This document shows positions 9,080-16,982 of a DNA stretch of 40,959 nucleotides, piece by piece (positions within the stretch are counted from its first letter, which is position 1; every line of letters starts with the position of its first letter). Below the pieces are notes generated by a model. It ran no database searches. It was not told the DNA's origin and was given only the letters and a program-made list of their open reading frames with translations. The translations under genes and the position numbers were made by a program. Source of the DNA: Candidatus Latescibacterota bacterium (GTDB lineage Bacteria; Latescibacterota; UBA2968; UBA8231); NCBI GenBank assembly GCA_021295675.1, contig JAGWBY010000055.1, forward strand, positions 1 to 40,959, given 5' to 3'.

Positions 9080-9451
9080 CTATAGCAGTTTCCGATAATC
9101 ACAGTCTAGTATCTCCGCTAGTTTCTTGGCATTCACTTTTCCCAACACCCGTTTGTTGTTTTCCATTTCAGATAGATGATGTTGACGGATGCCGCTCCGC
9201 TTGGCAAGAGTCGCTTGAGTCAGTTCCGCACGCTGGCGATACAGACGGAGGTAATAACCGGTGCTTAGATAGTACTCACCGTGGCGTTCTCTGACTTTAT
9301 CATGGACCGCCTTTGCCGGTACACGGTCTTCGTCCAGATATTGATCCAAGGTTGAGCAGATCATCTTTTTGAGCCGTTTTTGGTTCACTGTGACACTGGG
9401 CTTGACGATTACGTCAGCTAGGTCGTGATGGATTTCCAATGCTTGGTTCAT
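9080..9451 (-). CDS. XRE-family antitoxin (HigA-type)
   Basis: A 123-residue protein with a helix-turn-helix in the C-terminal third (LYRQRAELTQATLAKRSGIRQHHLSEMEN, about 69-97) preceded by an approximately 65-residue N-terminal region that probably wraps the toxin. Its ATG overlaps the stop codon of the upstream toxin (ATGA), the toxin-first order typical of HigBA-like loci. It should neutralise the toxin and, together with it, bind the palindrome in the promoter at 9724-9746. HTH at the C-terminus rather than the N-terminus is slightly unusual. Identification as an antitoxin rests mainly on the partner and gene order. Confidence 0.82.
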   Translation of the reverse strand: MNQALEIHHDLADVIVKPSVTVNQKRLKKMICSTLDQYLDEDRVPAKAVHDKVRERHGEYYLSTGYYLRLYRQRAELTQATLAKRSGIRQHHLSEMENNKRVLGKVNAKKLAEILDCDYRKLL

Positions 9452-9714
9452 CTGTATGCCTCCCGTCGGTGCCCAATGTAGAACACTTCAATTTCCAAGG
9501 TCTGCCTATCCGTGACGCGATAGCGCATTCTATAGCGATAGTTTAGACGCAAGCGATACTCGTTATCGCCAGTTTTCAGAGTATTCCAGCCTTGTGGATT
9601 AATGCCCTGTTCTTCCATGTCAGCCATTGCAAGGTCGGCCAAGTCCCAGATCCCCTGCGGTAGCTTCGCCAGTTGCTTATACGCTCTTCGAGTCAGGTAA
9701 ACTGTCCATGACAT
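9448..9714 (-). CDS. RelE/ParE-superfamily toxin (HigB-like)
   Basis: An 88-residue protein with the RelE/ParE fold pattern: YLTRRAYKQLAKLP at the start, a helix, LKTGDNEYRLRLNYRYRMRYRV, and a terminal strand LEIEVFYIGHRREAYR. The basic and aromatic residues in the C-terminal strands are those used by ribosome-dependent mRNA interferases, although ParE-type gyrase inhibition cannot be excluded. The ATG used (9714) is only about 3 nt from the transcription start predicted from the overlapping promoter, and there is no ribosome-binding site, so translation may be nearly leaderless. It is the first gene of a two-gene operon with the XRE antitoxin. Confidence 0.87.
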   Translation of the reverse strand: MSWTVYLTRRAYKQLAKLPQGIWDLADLAMADMEEQGINPQGWNTLKTGDNEYRLRLNYRYRMRYRVTDRQTLEIEVFYIGHRREAYR

Positions 9715-9723
9715 GGTTAAAAG

Positions 9724-9751
9724 AATATACCATTAAATGGTATATTGTCAA
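9724..9751 (-). promoter_or_regulatory. Promoter with embedded palindromic operator of the toxin-antitoxin operon
   Basis: Read on the minus strand, TTGACA (9751-9746) and TATATT (9729-9724) are 16 bp apart, close to a consensus promoter. A perfect inverted repeat with 10-bp arms (AATATACCAT / ATGGTATATT) around TAA occupies 9724-9746, covering the spacer and the -10. Binding there would block RNA polymerase, as expected for autorepression by a toxin-antitoxin complex. Confidence 0.75.
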
Positions 9752-9809
9752 CCTAGCCGAGGAGAATGGTGGGACAATATTCCCACATCCTCGCCCGCGC
9801 CGTTACCTA

Positions 9810-10808
9810 CTACCCCGCCAAATCCAGTTTATCCAGCACTTCTTTGTTGACTACGTGATCGGGGACTTTGCCCTGCAATAGCGCGACGATGCTCTGTGCG
9901 GCGACGAGGGCCATGCGCTTGCGGGCGGTTAGGGTTCTGGAGCCGGTGTGGGGCAGGGCTAGCACCTTGTCGCGGCGGACTAGTTCAAGGGATTGGCCTT
10001 GCGGCGGTTCGGTGGCTTGGCAGTCGAGGCCGGCGCCGCCTAGGTGGCCGCTGTCGAGCGCGGCGATCAGGGCGGCTTCGTCAACCAAACCGCCGCGGGC
10101 GGTGTTAATCAGGTAGGCTCCCTTTTTCATAAGGCTGAGGAACTCGGCATTGACGAGTTGACGATTTTCCTCGGTCAGCGGCAGGTGCAAGGTAACGGCG
10201 TCGGCTTGGGACAGCAGAGCGGCGCGGTCGGCAGGCTCGGCGCCGAGGGCGCGGATTTGCGCGTCGTCGATCCAAGGATCGTGGACGAGGACTCGCATCT
10301 TGAAACCGCGCGCGCGGCGCACGACTTCGGCACCGATGCGGCCACAGCCGACCAATCCCAAGGTCATGGCGCAGAGGTCTTCGCCGACGGGAACGTCGTA
10401 GGCGTCTGCCGTTTTGACTCGGTGGTCGCCTAACCTGAGCGAGCGCACCATTCCGAGAAGCAGGGCGAAGGTCAGATCGGCCACTGCGTCGGCCATGGCA
10501 CCGGGGGTATTGGTGACGACGATGCCGCGCTGAGTGCAGTAATCGAGGTCAACCTTGTCGAAGCCGACGCCGTTGCGGGCGATGATCTTGAGCTGTGCTG
10601 CTTGGTCCATGGTGGCGGCGTTGAGGTTTTCGCCGCCGGCCAGCAGGGCGTCGAAGCCGTCCAGCTTGGCGCGCGTTTCCTCGTCGAGCCAGCCGGGTTG
10701 GGGGTGTCGGATCTCAATGGCGAAGCCGGCGCGTTCAATAAGCTCGCGGGCTTGGCTTTGGCCTTGAAACTCGATCTCGACGCTGGACAGGATGCGGGGT
10801 TGAGTCAT
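9810..10808 (-). CDS. D-isomer-specific 2-hydroxyacid dehydrogenase (phosphoglycerate-dehydrogenase-like)
   Basis: A 332-residue protein starting at MTQPRILSSV (10808), behind GAGGAA; a longer open frame upstream overlaps the previous gene and lacks family character. The NAD-binding motif is LGLVGCGRIGAEV followed by the adenosine-binding acid in VHDP. Catalytic residues are in place: Arg in NTARGGLVDE, Glu in GLDCQATEPP and His in LPHTGSRT. It lacks the ACT domain of canonical SerA. It reduces a 2-keto acid or oxidises a D-2-hydroxy acid with NAD(H). It lies 14 bp downstream of an LDH2-family dehydrogenase on the same strand, so the two probably form an operon interconverting hydroxy- and keto-acids. 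The exact substrate is unknown. Confidence 0.88.
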   Translation of the reverse strand: MTQPRILSSVEIEFQGQSQARELIERAGFAIEIRHPQPGWLDEETRAKLDGFDALLAGGENLNAATMDQAAQLKIIARNGVGFDKVDLDYCTQRGIVVTNTPGAMADAVADLTFALLLGMVRSLRLGDHRVKTADAYDVPVGEDLCAMTLGLVGCGRIGAEVVRRARGFKMRVLVHDPWIDDAQIRALGAEPADRAALLSQADAVTLHLPLTEENRQLVNAEFLSLMKKGAYLINTARGGLVDEAALIAALDSGHLGGAGLDCQATEPPQGQSLELVRRDKVLALPHTGSRTLTARKRMALVAAQSIVALLQGKVPDHVVNKEVLDKLDLAG

Positions 10809-10822
10809 CTGTTCCTCTTCTT

Positions 10823-11824
10823 TTATTGGGCTGTAAAGCGGGTGTGTTCGTAGGCGGGGAAGGGAGTGGTCACTCCCAGCTCGTCGGCTAGTTTCTGAAG
10901 GTGCTGCTGATGTTGGGGGCTGATGGGCACGCCGTCGCGGGCGTATTCGCGCTCCCGTTGCCACTCCAAATTGCCGGGCAGTTCGGCGCGGTCGAGGCCG
11001 GGGAAGGGCCGCATGTTGCGGGCGGCAGCGACGAACGAGTCCATCTGTGCTTGGAATTCTGCTAAAGGCATAAACGCGCGCACGTCAAAGGCGGCGAGGA
11101 AGGATCCTTGGTTGGATTCCCACGGCGATGTCGGCGGGATAAATTGCGGCAGGTAAATCCCGGCTAGCACGCCGCCCAGCGCCCGGTTTACCGCGCCGAT
11201 GCCCAGCTCCTTGAAGAAGGCGAAGGGGATCTGGGCGAAGAGTTCCTCGCCCCAGGGCAGCATTGAGGCCCCCATGTCGAGTACGAGGGGCGGTTGCTCC
11301 CCGTTGGGGAAGGCGATGCTGATCGGCGAAGTGGCGTTGACGCCTTTGACTATCGATTCCGACGGCAGGTCGTAGCGGTGCGAGGAGATGGCGATCCCCA
11401 CGCAGCCAGCCGCAGCGGCTATCCGCGAGTACTTGCCGGCGCTGCCAAAGTGGAAGTGGTTGCGGGTGGTCGCCGCGGCTGTGCCGTACTCTGCGGCCGT
11501 CTCAGCTACCCAAGTCATGGCTTGGTGGCAGGGAAAGTGCCCCATGCCGCCGTCGCCGTCATAGACGCGGGCAGTGGTGGTCGAACTGGTCACCTTTATA
11601 TTAGGGCGGGGATTGACGCGGCCTTCGAGCATCATGTGTACGTACCCGGGGAGTTGCCAGGTACCGTGACTATTGACGCCGCGCAGGTCGGTGGCTGTCA
11701 AGAGGTCGGCGAGGAACTGGGCGTCTGCCGAGTTGGTGCCAGCTTTTTGGAAGAAGTCGGCGGCGAGTTGGCGCAAAGCAGCGGCTGGGACGCGGATCCC
11801 TTCGGCAGGTGGAGTGTTTCCCAT
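10823..11824 (-). CDS. LDH2-family malate/L-lactate-type dehydrogenase
   Basis: A 333-residue protein of the Ldh2/YlbC/ureidoglycolate dehydrogenase family, NAD(P)-dependent enzymes with a fold distinct from Rossmann dehydrogenases. Hallmarks are LRGVNSHGTWQLPGYV with the catalytic histidine (about residue 53), DGDGGMGHFPCHQAM, TTRNHFHFGSAGKYS, and LVLDMGASMLPWGEE near the cofactor. The length is usual. The start at 11824 has GGAG upstream. Placed 14 bp before the 2-hydroxyacid dehydrogenase, it may supply or consume a keto acid for that enzyme. Members act on malate, lactate, 2,3-diketogulonate, ureidoglycolate or sulfolactate, and the sequence does not decide among them. Confidence 0.9.
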   Translation of the reverse strand: MGNTPPAEGIRVPAAALRQLAADFFQKAGTNSADAQFLADLLTATDLRGVNSHGTWQLPGYVHMMLEGRVNPRPNIKVTSSTTTARVYDGDGGMGHFPCHQAMTWVAETAAEYGTAAATTRNHFHFGSAGKYSRIAAAAGCVGIAISSHRYDLPSESIVKGVNATSPISIAFPNGEQPPLVLDMGASMLPWGEELFAQIPFAFFKELGIGAVNRALGGVLAGIYLPQFIPPTSPWESNQGSFLAAFDVRAFMPLAEFQAQMDSFVAAARNMRPFPGLDRAELPGNLEWQREREYARDGVPISPQHQQHLQKLADELGVTTPFPAYEHTRFTAQ

Positions 11825-11919
11825 GATGGCTCTCCGGTTGGAGTAAAAAAGCGAATTATATACGGGGTTGAGCCTAGGCGTGTCAAGAAGCCGCAGAGGG
11901 TTTCAATATACTTACAAGC

Positions 11920-11983
11920 GTATCCGCAGATGGACGCAAATAGCCGCAGAGTAGGATGCACAAGACGATCCACATTTAGAATT
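11920..11983 (+). repeat. Intergenic upstream repeat, copy A
   Basis: It begins with TATCCGCAGATGGACGCA and continues with an ACAAGACGAT block and a weakly similar tail. Copies B (15664) and C (16886) share the same order of blocks. All three sit directly upstream of a plus-strand gene start; here the amidohydrolase starts at 12028. Copy A is the most diverged. Confidence 0.6.
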
Positions 11984-12027
11984 GTTCAGATCATTCCGGA
12001 TTGCTATATGAGCACGGAGGAAGGGAA

Positions 12028-13251
12028 ATGGCCTACGATCTGTTGTTAAAAGATGCGCGAGTGATGGACCCAGCGCAGGGTGTGGATGGGATCCGCGACG
12101 TGGGGATCGTCGGGGAGCAGATCGCCGCAGTGGCTGAGGAGATAACGGCTCCGGCGGCGGAGACGATCGACCTGTCCGGCAAAATTCTGACGCCGGGGTG
12201 GATCGATATCCACGCGCACCTCTACGCGGGATGCTCGACTTGGGGCATTCGCGGCGATGCACTGTGCTTGGCTACGGGCGTGACGACGATCGTCGATGCT
12301 GGCAGCGCGGGGTGGGCCAACTTCGAGGGATTTGTCGATTACGTCATCGAGCCGGCGCGGACCGAGGTTTTGGGGTACGTACACATTTCGGCGATTGGTT
12401 TGACCTGTGGGCCGGTGGGAGAAATGGTCGATTTGCAGTACGGCGATCCAGAGCGCACGGCGTTTGTGGCTCATCACTGGCAGGAGCACTGCGTCGGTGT
12501 CAAGGTGCGGCAGGGTGGGTTCCAAGTTGGCGAGAATGGGACTAAACCCTTGCAGTTGGCGGTACAGGCGGCCGGGTGGGCGGGGGTGCCGGTGATGGTA
12601 CACATTGCCCGAGGGGTGCCGATTGTGGATGTGCTCGCCCTGCTGCGGCCCGGCGATGTGGTGACCCATTGTTATCAAGGCACGGGAGACTGCGTGGTAG
12701 ATGATTCGGGGACGGTGGTGCCGCAGGTGTGGGAAGCGCGGGAGCGGGGCGTGCTGTTCGACGTAGGGCACGGCGGCGGCAGTTTTGACTACGGGATCGC
12801 AATACAGGCGCTGGCCGACGGCTTTGTCGCCGATGTGATTAGCACGGATTTGCACGCGCATAGTTGGGACAGCCCGATCGAGAGTATGCCGGAGACCGCG
12901 TCGAAGCTGCTCAACTTGGGCGTGCCGCTGGAGCGCGTTGTGCAGCAGAGTACGGCTGCGGCGGCTGACGCTATCGGGCGTGGCGAGGAGTTGGGTACTC
13001 TGCGGGAGGGGACGGTGGCGGATCTGGCGGCGTTTGAGGTGCTGGAAGGGACGTTCGAGTTCCAAGATGTGCGCGGCCGGCGCGAGCAGGGCGATCGCAA
13101 AATTGAGCCGGTATTGACCGTGCGTCAGGGCCGTGCGTATCGGCCGGAGGACCTGCGCGAGGAGCTAGAGGAAGCGCGCGAACGGGCGCGCTTTACGCGG
13201 AGTCTCACCGGCAAGAATTTTGCGGCCTTGGGTTGGGTGCCGGGGGGTTAG
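12028..13251 (+). CDS. Amidohydrolase/deacetylase-family metallohydrolase
   Basis: A 407-residue protein of the amidohydrolase superfamily close to the dihydroorotase-like deacetylase group. The N-terminal beta domain is followed by GWIDIHAHLY, the HxH metal pair (H62, H64). Next come VGVKVRQ, whose lysine is a candidate for the carbamylated bridging ligand, VMVHIA and VTHCYQG for the third and fourth histidines, and STDLHAHS for the catalytic aspartate. The metal set is complete. The start at 12028 has a strong GGAGGAAGGG, so an upstream TTG in the same frame is not needed. It probably hydrolyses a cyclic amide or an N-acyl group in the cytoplasm. It is transcribed away from the LDH2 operon; the upstream region carries repeat copy A. 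Confidence 0.88.
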   Translation: MAYDLLLKDARVMDPAQGVDGIRDVGIVGEQIAAVAEEITAPAAETIDLSGKILTPGWIDIHAHLYAGCSTWGIRGDALCLATGVTTIVDAGSAGWANFEGFVDYVIEPARTEVLGYVHISAIGLTCGPVGEMVDLQYGDPERTAFVAHHWQEHCVGVKVRQGGFQVGENGTKPLQLAVQAAGWAGVPVMVHIARGVPIVDVLALLRPGDVVTHCYQGTGDCVVDDSGTVVPQVWEARERGVLFDVGHGGGSFDYGIAIQALADGFVADVISTDLHAHSWDSPIESMPETASKLLNLGVPLERVVQQSTAAAADAIGRGEELGTLREGTVADLAAFEVLEGTFEFQDVRGRREQGDRKIEPVLTVRQGRAYRPEDLREELEEARERARFTRSLTGKNFAALGWVPGG

Positions 13252-13272
13252 GGTGGCGAGTGGCGACACCTA

Positions 13273-13370
13273 GGTATGAGATACTTCGCTCTGCTCAGCA
13301 TGACAGGAACTGGCACCGTCCGGCCTGTCATGCTGAGCCGCAACGCAGTGGAGGCGAAGCATCTCATACC
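13273..13370. repeat. Long intergenic inverted repeat, copy 1
   Basis: A 98-bp imperfect palindrome whose outer arms are GGTATGAGAT and ATCTCATACC, with internal arms around CTCAGCATGACAG and CTGTCATGCTGAG. Two more copies occur at 35698 and 37401. It lies between the amidohydrolase stop and the DAHP synthase ribosome-binding site. It encodes no protein and has no T-run, so it is not a simple terminator. Confidence 0.8.
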
Positions 13371-13451
13371 GACAAGACGTTCAAGGAAAACCAATGCCTG
13401 AACGATGCGAAAATCATTTTATAACAGCTACTAGTAAAGGAGTAGAAAGAC

Positions 13452-14510
13452 TTGTTCGAATCAACTGACGATCTACGCATTGACCAACTTAAACCCTTGA
13501 TCCCCCCGGCGATCTTGATGGAAGAGTTGCCCATTTCGGAAGCGGCCTCTCACACAGTGGCCGCGGCCCGGCGCACCTTGGACGCCATACTAGCCGGAGA
13601 GGACGACCGGCTAGTGGTGATAGTTGGGCCGTGTTCGATCCACGACCCCCAAGCCGCGCTCGAATACGCAGAACGGCTAAAGGAAAAGGCTGCGGCCCTA
13701 AGCGACGCGTTATATGTGGTGATGCGCGTGTATTTTGAGAAGCCGCGCACGACCGTCGGCTGGAAGGGGTTGATCAACGACCCGCATTTGGACGACAGCT
13801 TCGAGATCAACAGCGGCTTGCGCGCCGCGCGCGGCCTGCTGGTGCAGTTGGGGGATATGGGCTTGCCGACCGCTTCCGAATTCCTCGATACGATCACGCC
13901 GCAGTTTATCGCCGACTTGATTGCTTGGGGCGCTATTGGTGCTCGCACTACCGAGAGTCAGGTCCACCGCGAATTGGCTTCGGGCCTGTCGATGCCGGTT
14001 GGGTTCAAGAACGGGACCGCGGGCAATGTGCAGATCGCCCTCGACGCCATCGGTGCCGCCCGGCATCCGCATCACTTTCTCTCGGTGACCAAGCAAGGTA
14101 TTGCGGCGATTGTCGGGACTGCGGGCAATGCGAGTTGTCATCTGATTTTGCGCGGCGGCAGCGACGGCACCAACTACGATCACGCCAGCGTTGGCGTGGC
14201 CGCGGCTCGGCTGAAGGAAGCGGACTTGCCGCACCGGGTGATGATCGATTGCAGCCACGGCAACAGCGCCAAGGATCACAAGCGCCAGCCGGCTGTTGCA
14301 AGTGCGGTTGCCGCACAGGTGGCGGGGGGAGCGGAGGAGGTTTTCGGGGTGATGCTGGAAAGTCACTTAATCGAGGGCAATCAGAAACAGCAGGCGGGTA
14401 GTGAGTTGGTTTATGGGCAGAGCATTACGGATGCCTGTATTGGGTGGGAGGATACGGTGGAGGTGTTGGAGGAATTGGCCGCAGCGGTGGGGACGCGGCG
14501 AGAAAAATAG
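13452..14510 (+). CDS. aroG: Class I 3-deoxy-7-phosphoheptulonate (DAHP) synthase
   Basis: A 352-residue enzyme condensing phosphoenolpyruvate with erythrose 4-phosphate, the first step of the shikimate pathway. VIVGPCSIHDP carries the metal-binding cysteine and phosphate contacts. FEKPRTTVGWKGLINDP, GARTTESQVHRE, GFKNGTAGN, DCSHGNSAKDH (metal His), MLESHLIEGNQ (metal Glu) and SITDACIGW (metal Asp) all follow, so the active site is complete. The length fits AroF/G/H proteins. Translation starts at a TTG (13452) preceded by AAAGGAG at 9-base spacing; there is no better ATG in frame. Which aromatic amino acid inhibits it cannot be told. No other aro gene is adjacent. Confidence 0.95.
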   Translation: MFESTDDLRIDQLKPLIPPAILMEELPISEAASHTVAAARRTLDAILAGEDDRLVVIVGPCSIHDPQAALEYAERLKEKAAALSDALYVVMRVYFEKPRTTVGWKGLINDPHLDDSFEINSGLRAARGLLVQLGDMGLPTASEFLDTITPQFIADLIAWGAIGARTTESQVHRELASGLSMPVGFKNGTAGNVQIALDAIGAARHPHHFLSVTKQGIAAIVGTAGNASCHLILRGGSDGTNYDHASVGVAAARLKEADLPHRVMIDCSHGNSAKDHKRQPAVASAVAAQVAGGAEEVFGVMLESHLIEGNQKQQAGSELVYGQSITDACIGWEDTVEVLEELAAAVGTRREK

Positions 14511-14540
14511 TAAACGGCGAGGCCGACTGGCCGGGCTAAT

Positions 14541-15724
14541 TTGAAAAATCTTTCGCTGCTCTTTTTGTGCGAGGCCCTCTCGCGCACCGCCAGTCTCGTC
14601 ATGCTGTCGAGCATGGCGCTATCCCGCGCTTGCTACTCTGCCGCTGGCGCTGGCACCGGTGGCTACGATGCTGATGACGGTGCCCGCGGCGCAGCTAATG
14701 CAGCGGCGAGGCCGCAAGATAGGTTTTGCTTTGGGTGCCGCGTTGGGTATCCTCGGAGGTGCGGTGGGGTGTCTGGCCGTGTACCAGGGCAATTTTGCAC
14801 TGCTTTGTCTGGGTGGGTTGGGTATTGGTGCGGTCAATGGCTTTGCTACCTATTATCGCTTTGCCGCTGGCGAAGTGGTCGCCGAGGATTTTCGCAGTCG
14901 CGCCATTTCGCTGGTGATGGCTGGAGGCGTTGTGGCCGCGGTATCGGGATCCAATCTGGCGGCGTGGTCGCGAGAGTGGTTCCCCGATTATTTGTTCGCT
15001 GGCTCTTTTTTGGGGATTGCCGTCGTTCATGCGCTGGTTTTGCCGGTGCTCTGCTTTGTCTCCTTTCCCGCGCCTAGCGCCGAGGAGCAACGGGCAGGTG
15101 GACGTTCGCTCCGGGAGATCGCGCGGCAGGCGGATTTCGCGCTGGCGGTGATTGGGGCGGTGGCTGCTTGGGGGCTGATGTCGCTGTTGATGAATGCCAC
15201 GCCGCTGGCAATGAAGCGGCATTTGCATTCCTTTGCCGATACGGCTTGGGTGATTCAGTGGCATGTGTTGGGCATGTACGTGCCGTCTTTTTTTACGGGG
15301 CATCTGATCTCGCGTTGGGGCGAGCACCGGATCATGTTCGCCGGCATTGCGTTGCTCGGGTGCTCCATTGCGGTCAATTTGAGCGGCATCGGGCTCTATC
15401 ACTACACGATTGGGTTGGCGCTATTGGGCGTGGGGTGGAACTTTCTCTTTATAGGGTCAACGTCGCTGTTGGCGATGACGCACCGGCCCGAGGAAAAGGC
15501 GCGGGTGCAATCGTGCAATGACTTTCTGGTCTTTGGCCTGATGGTGTTGACCAGTTTTGGGGTTGGGTTGGGATAGGCTCAATCACTTGGCGGTGCCTTT
15601 TTTGGTGGCGGTGGCGGTGGTGCTAGGGTTGCTGTGGGCACGGGTGGGGCGGAGCGGCCGACGAGATCCGCAGATGGACGCAGATGGACGCAGAATAGTA
15701 GAAACAAGACGATACGTATCTTGA
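14541..15724 (+). CDS. Major facilitator superfamily transporter, frame broken near 14615 and 15560
   Basis: A hydrophobic protein with about 11-12 predicted membrane segments. It opens at a TTG (14541): LSLLFLCEALSRTASLVMLSS in frame 1. From about 14620 the continuation lies one frame over: PALATLPLALAPVATMLM, then MQRRGRKIGFALGAALG, the loop 2-3 motif of MFS proteins, and helices up to MTHRPEEKARVQSCNDFLVFGLMVLTSFG. Near 15562 the frame shifts again, to GWDRLNHLAVPFLVAVAVVLGLLWARVGR, the expected last helix. At both joints a few residues of the family pattern are missing, so two short losses are likely. The terminal residues run into repeat copy B, so the true C-terminus may be nearer 15660. 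The substrate is unknown. Confidence 0.75.
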
Positions 15725-15734
15725 ATCGTTCAAG
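15664..15734 (+). repeat. Intergenic upstream repeat, copy B
   Basis: ATCCGCAGATGGACG followed by a duplicated GCAGATGGAC unit, then an ACAAGACGATAC block and a TCTTGAATCGTTCAAG stretch that is itself an inverted repeat (CTTGAA / TTCAAG). It ends about 27 bp before the start of the Gfo/Idh/MocA gene at 15761. Confidence 0.7.
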
Positions 15735-15760
15735 TTCTATACTCAAGGAGGGTTCCGACG

Positions 15761-16858
15761 ATGGCTAAATATCGCGTGGGGTTGATCGGGGCTGGGCGCA
15801 AAGGCACGCAGCACGCGCGCGCCTATATGCTCGACGAACGCACGGAGTTGGTGGCTGTGGCCGATGGAGATCCGGAGAATTTGGCGCTGTTTCAAAAGCG
15901 CACGGGCGTGCCCGGCTATGCCGACTATCGCCAGATGCTGGAGAAAGAGGCGCTCGACATTGCCGCGCCGATTTTGCCGGTTGGCGTCAACCCGGAGGTC
16001 GTTATCGCCTGCGCGCAAGCCGGGGTCAAGGCCATTCTCTGCGAAAAGCCGATCGCGGCCTCATTGGAAGAAGCCGACCGCATGGTCGCCGAGTGTAAGA
16101 GCCGACGCATTCGCTTTGGTGCGGGCGACTTGGATGTCAATTTGCCGGCCTACCAAAAGGCGCTGGAGTTCATTGGTGCGGGCGAGTTGGGGGCAGTCAA
16201 GCGCATCACTTTGCTCGGCGGATCGGGCACGGAGATGTCGGGTGGCGGCTGCCAGCGCTTTACGCTGATGCGCCACTTTGCTGGCTGCGCCGAGGTAGCG
16301 TGGGTGTCGGGTTGGGTCAGCGACGATCCGCTGAGTGAACACGACCAAGGTGGGGCTGGGTACGTGCGTTTTGCCAATGGAATCGAGGCGTTTACCTATC
16401 GGGACAAGGATGCGCGGGGCCGCGGCTACGAGGTGGCCTGTGAGGGCGGAATTTTCTACTCGGACGACAATCTGGTAGGCTTGTACCGTTACGTCGAAGG
16501 CGATGGGGCGAATTGGGAAAAGTTGGAAAAGATCGAGGGCGTCTTGCCGGAAGGGCCGATCTATGGCGCAACGCGCGGGTACGACGCCGAGGGCTGGCGC
16601 TGGCCTGGGGACCGCAACAAGGCTAGTTGCAAGGCCATTATCGACGCGCTGGAGCGAGGCGAGGACCCGCCGGGCAGCGGCGAGAACGGCGTCAAGGTCC
16701 TCGAAATGGCCATCGCGGTGCGCGAGTCGCACCGGCGGGGCTGTGCGCCCGTGGCGCTGCCGCTGGCCGTTCCCAATCCCTCGCGGATGTACAACAAGAA
16801 GCCGATCTTAGGCCACGAACAATACATGGATCAGGTTTTGTCGCATAAGAAGGACTAA
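15761..16858 (+). CDS. Gfo/Idh/MocA family oxidoreductase
   Basis: A 365-residue protein. The dinucleotide-binding motif is VGLIGAGRKGTQHAR (residues 6-20) and the catalytic EKP motif is CEKPIAA (E95-K96-P97). The second domain has the substrate-facing strand around GGSGTEMSGGGCQRFTLMRHFAG with the conserved histidine. AAGGAGG is well spaced before the ATG. The C-terminal LGHEQYMDQVL is specific to a subset of these enzymes in uncultured marine and soil lineages. It probably oxidises a sugar derivative with NAD(P). It lies upstream of a glycosidase-like gene and an epimerase on the same strand, each with its own spacing, so a shared carbohydrate pathway is plausible but not shown. Confidence 0.92.
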   Translation: MAKYRVGLIGAGRKGTQHARAYMLDERTELVAVADGDPENLALFQKRTGVPGYADYRQMLEKEALDIAAPILPVGVNPEVVIACAQAGVKAILCEKPIAASLEEADRMVAECKSRRIRFGAGDLDVNLPAYQKALEFIGAGELGAVKRITLLGGSGTEMSGGGCQRFTLMRHFAGCAEVAWVSGWVSDDPLSEHDQGGAGYVRFANGIEAFTYRDKDARGRGYEVACEGGIFYSDDNLVGLYRYVEGDGANWEKLEKIEGVLPEGPIYGATRGYDAEGWRWPGDRNKASCKAIIDALERGEDPPGSGENGVKVLEMAIAVRESHRRGCAPVALPLAVPNPSRMYNKKPILGHEQYMDQVLSHKKD

Positions 16859-16885
16859 GTGCTGTATGGAAAACTTGGCGGCAAC

Positions 16886-16949
16886 GTATCCGCAGATGGA
16901 CGCAGAATGGTATTGACAAGATAAGCTGCATCTTGACTCTGAACTATAT
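16886..16949 (+). repeat. Intergenic upstream repeat, copy C
   Basis: GTATCCGCAGATGGACGCAGA followed by TTGACAAGATAAG, CATCTTGAC and a CTATATGAG end. It lies between the Gfo/Idh/MocA stop (16858) and the glycosidase-like start (16983). TTGACA (16914-16919) and CTATAT-like sequence downstream could serve as promoter parts. Confidence 0.7.
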
Positions 16950-16982
16950 GAGGCCGATGGGCCACTAACTAGGAGCTTAGCC

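Noticed and set aside
11294..12049. A 251-codon plus-strand frame over the LDH2 gene
   Set aside because: It lies opposite the LDH2 gene, runs across the intergenic repeat and shows no recognisable motif.
12046..13065. A 339-codon open frame on the minus strand opposite the amidohydrolase gene
   Set aside because: It is the antisense shadow of a well-conserved gene with a full metal site; the translated protein has no domain-like pattern and is rich in Arg, His and Pro as usual for GC-rich shadows.
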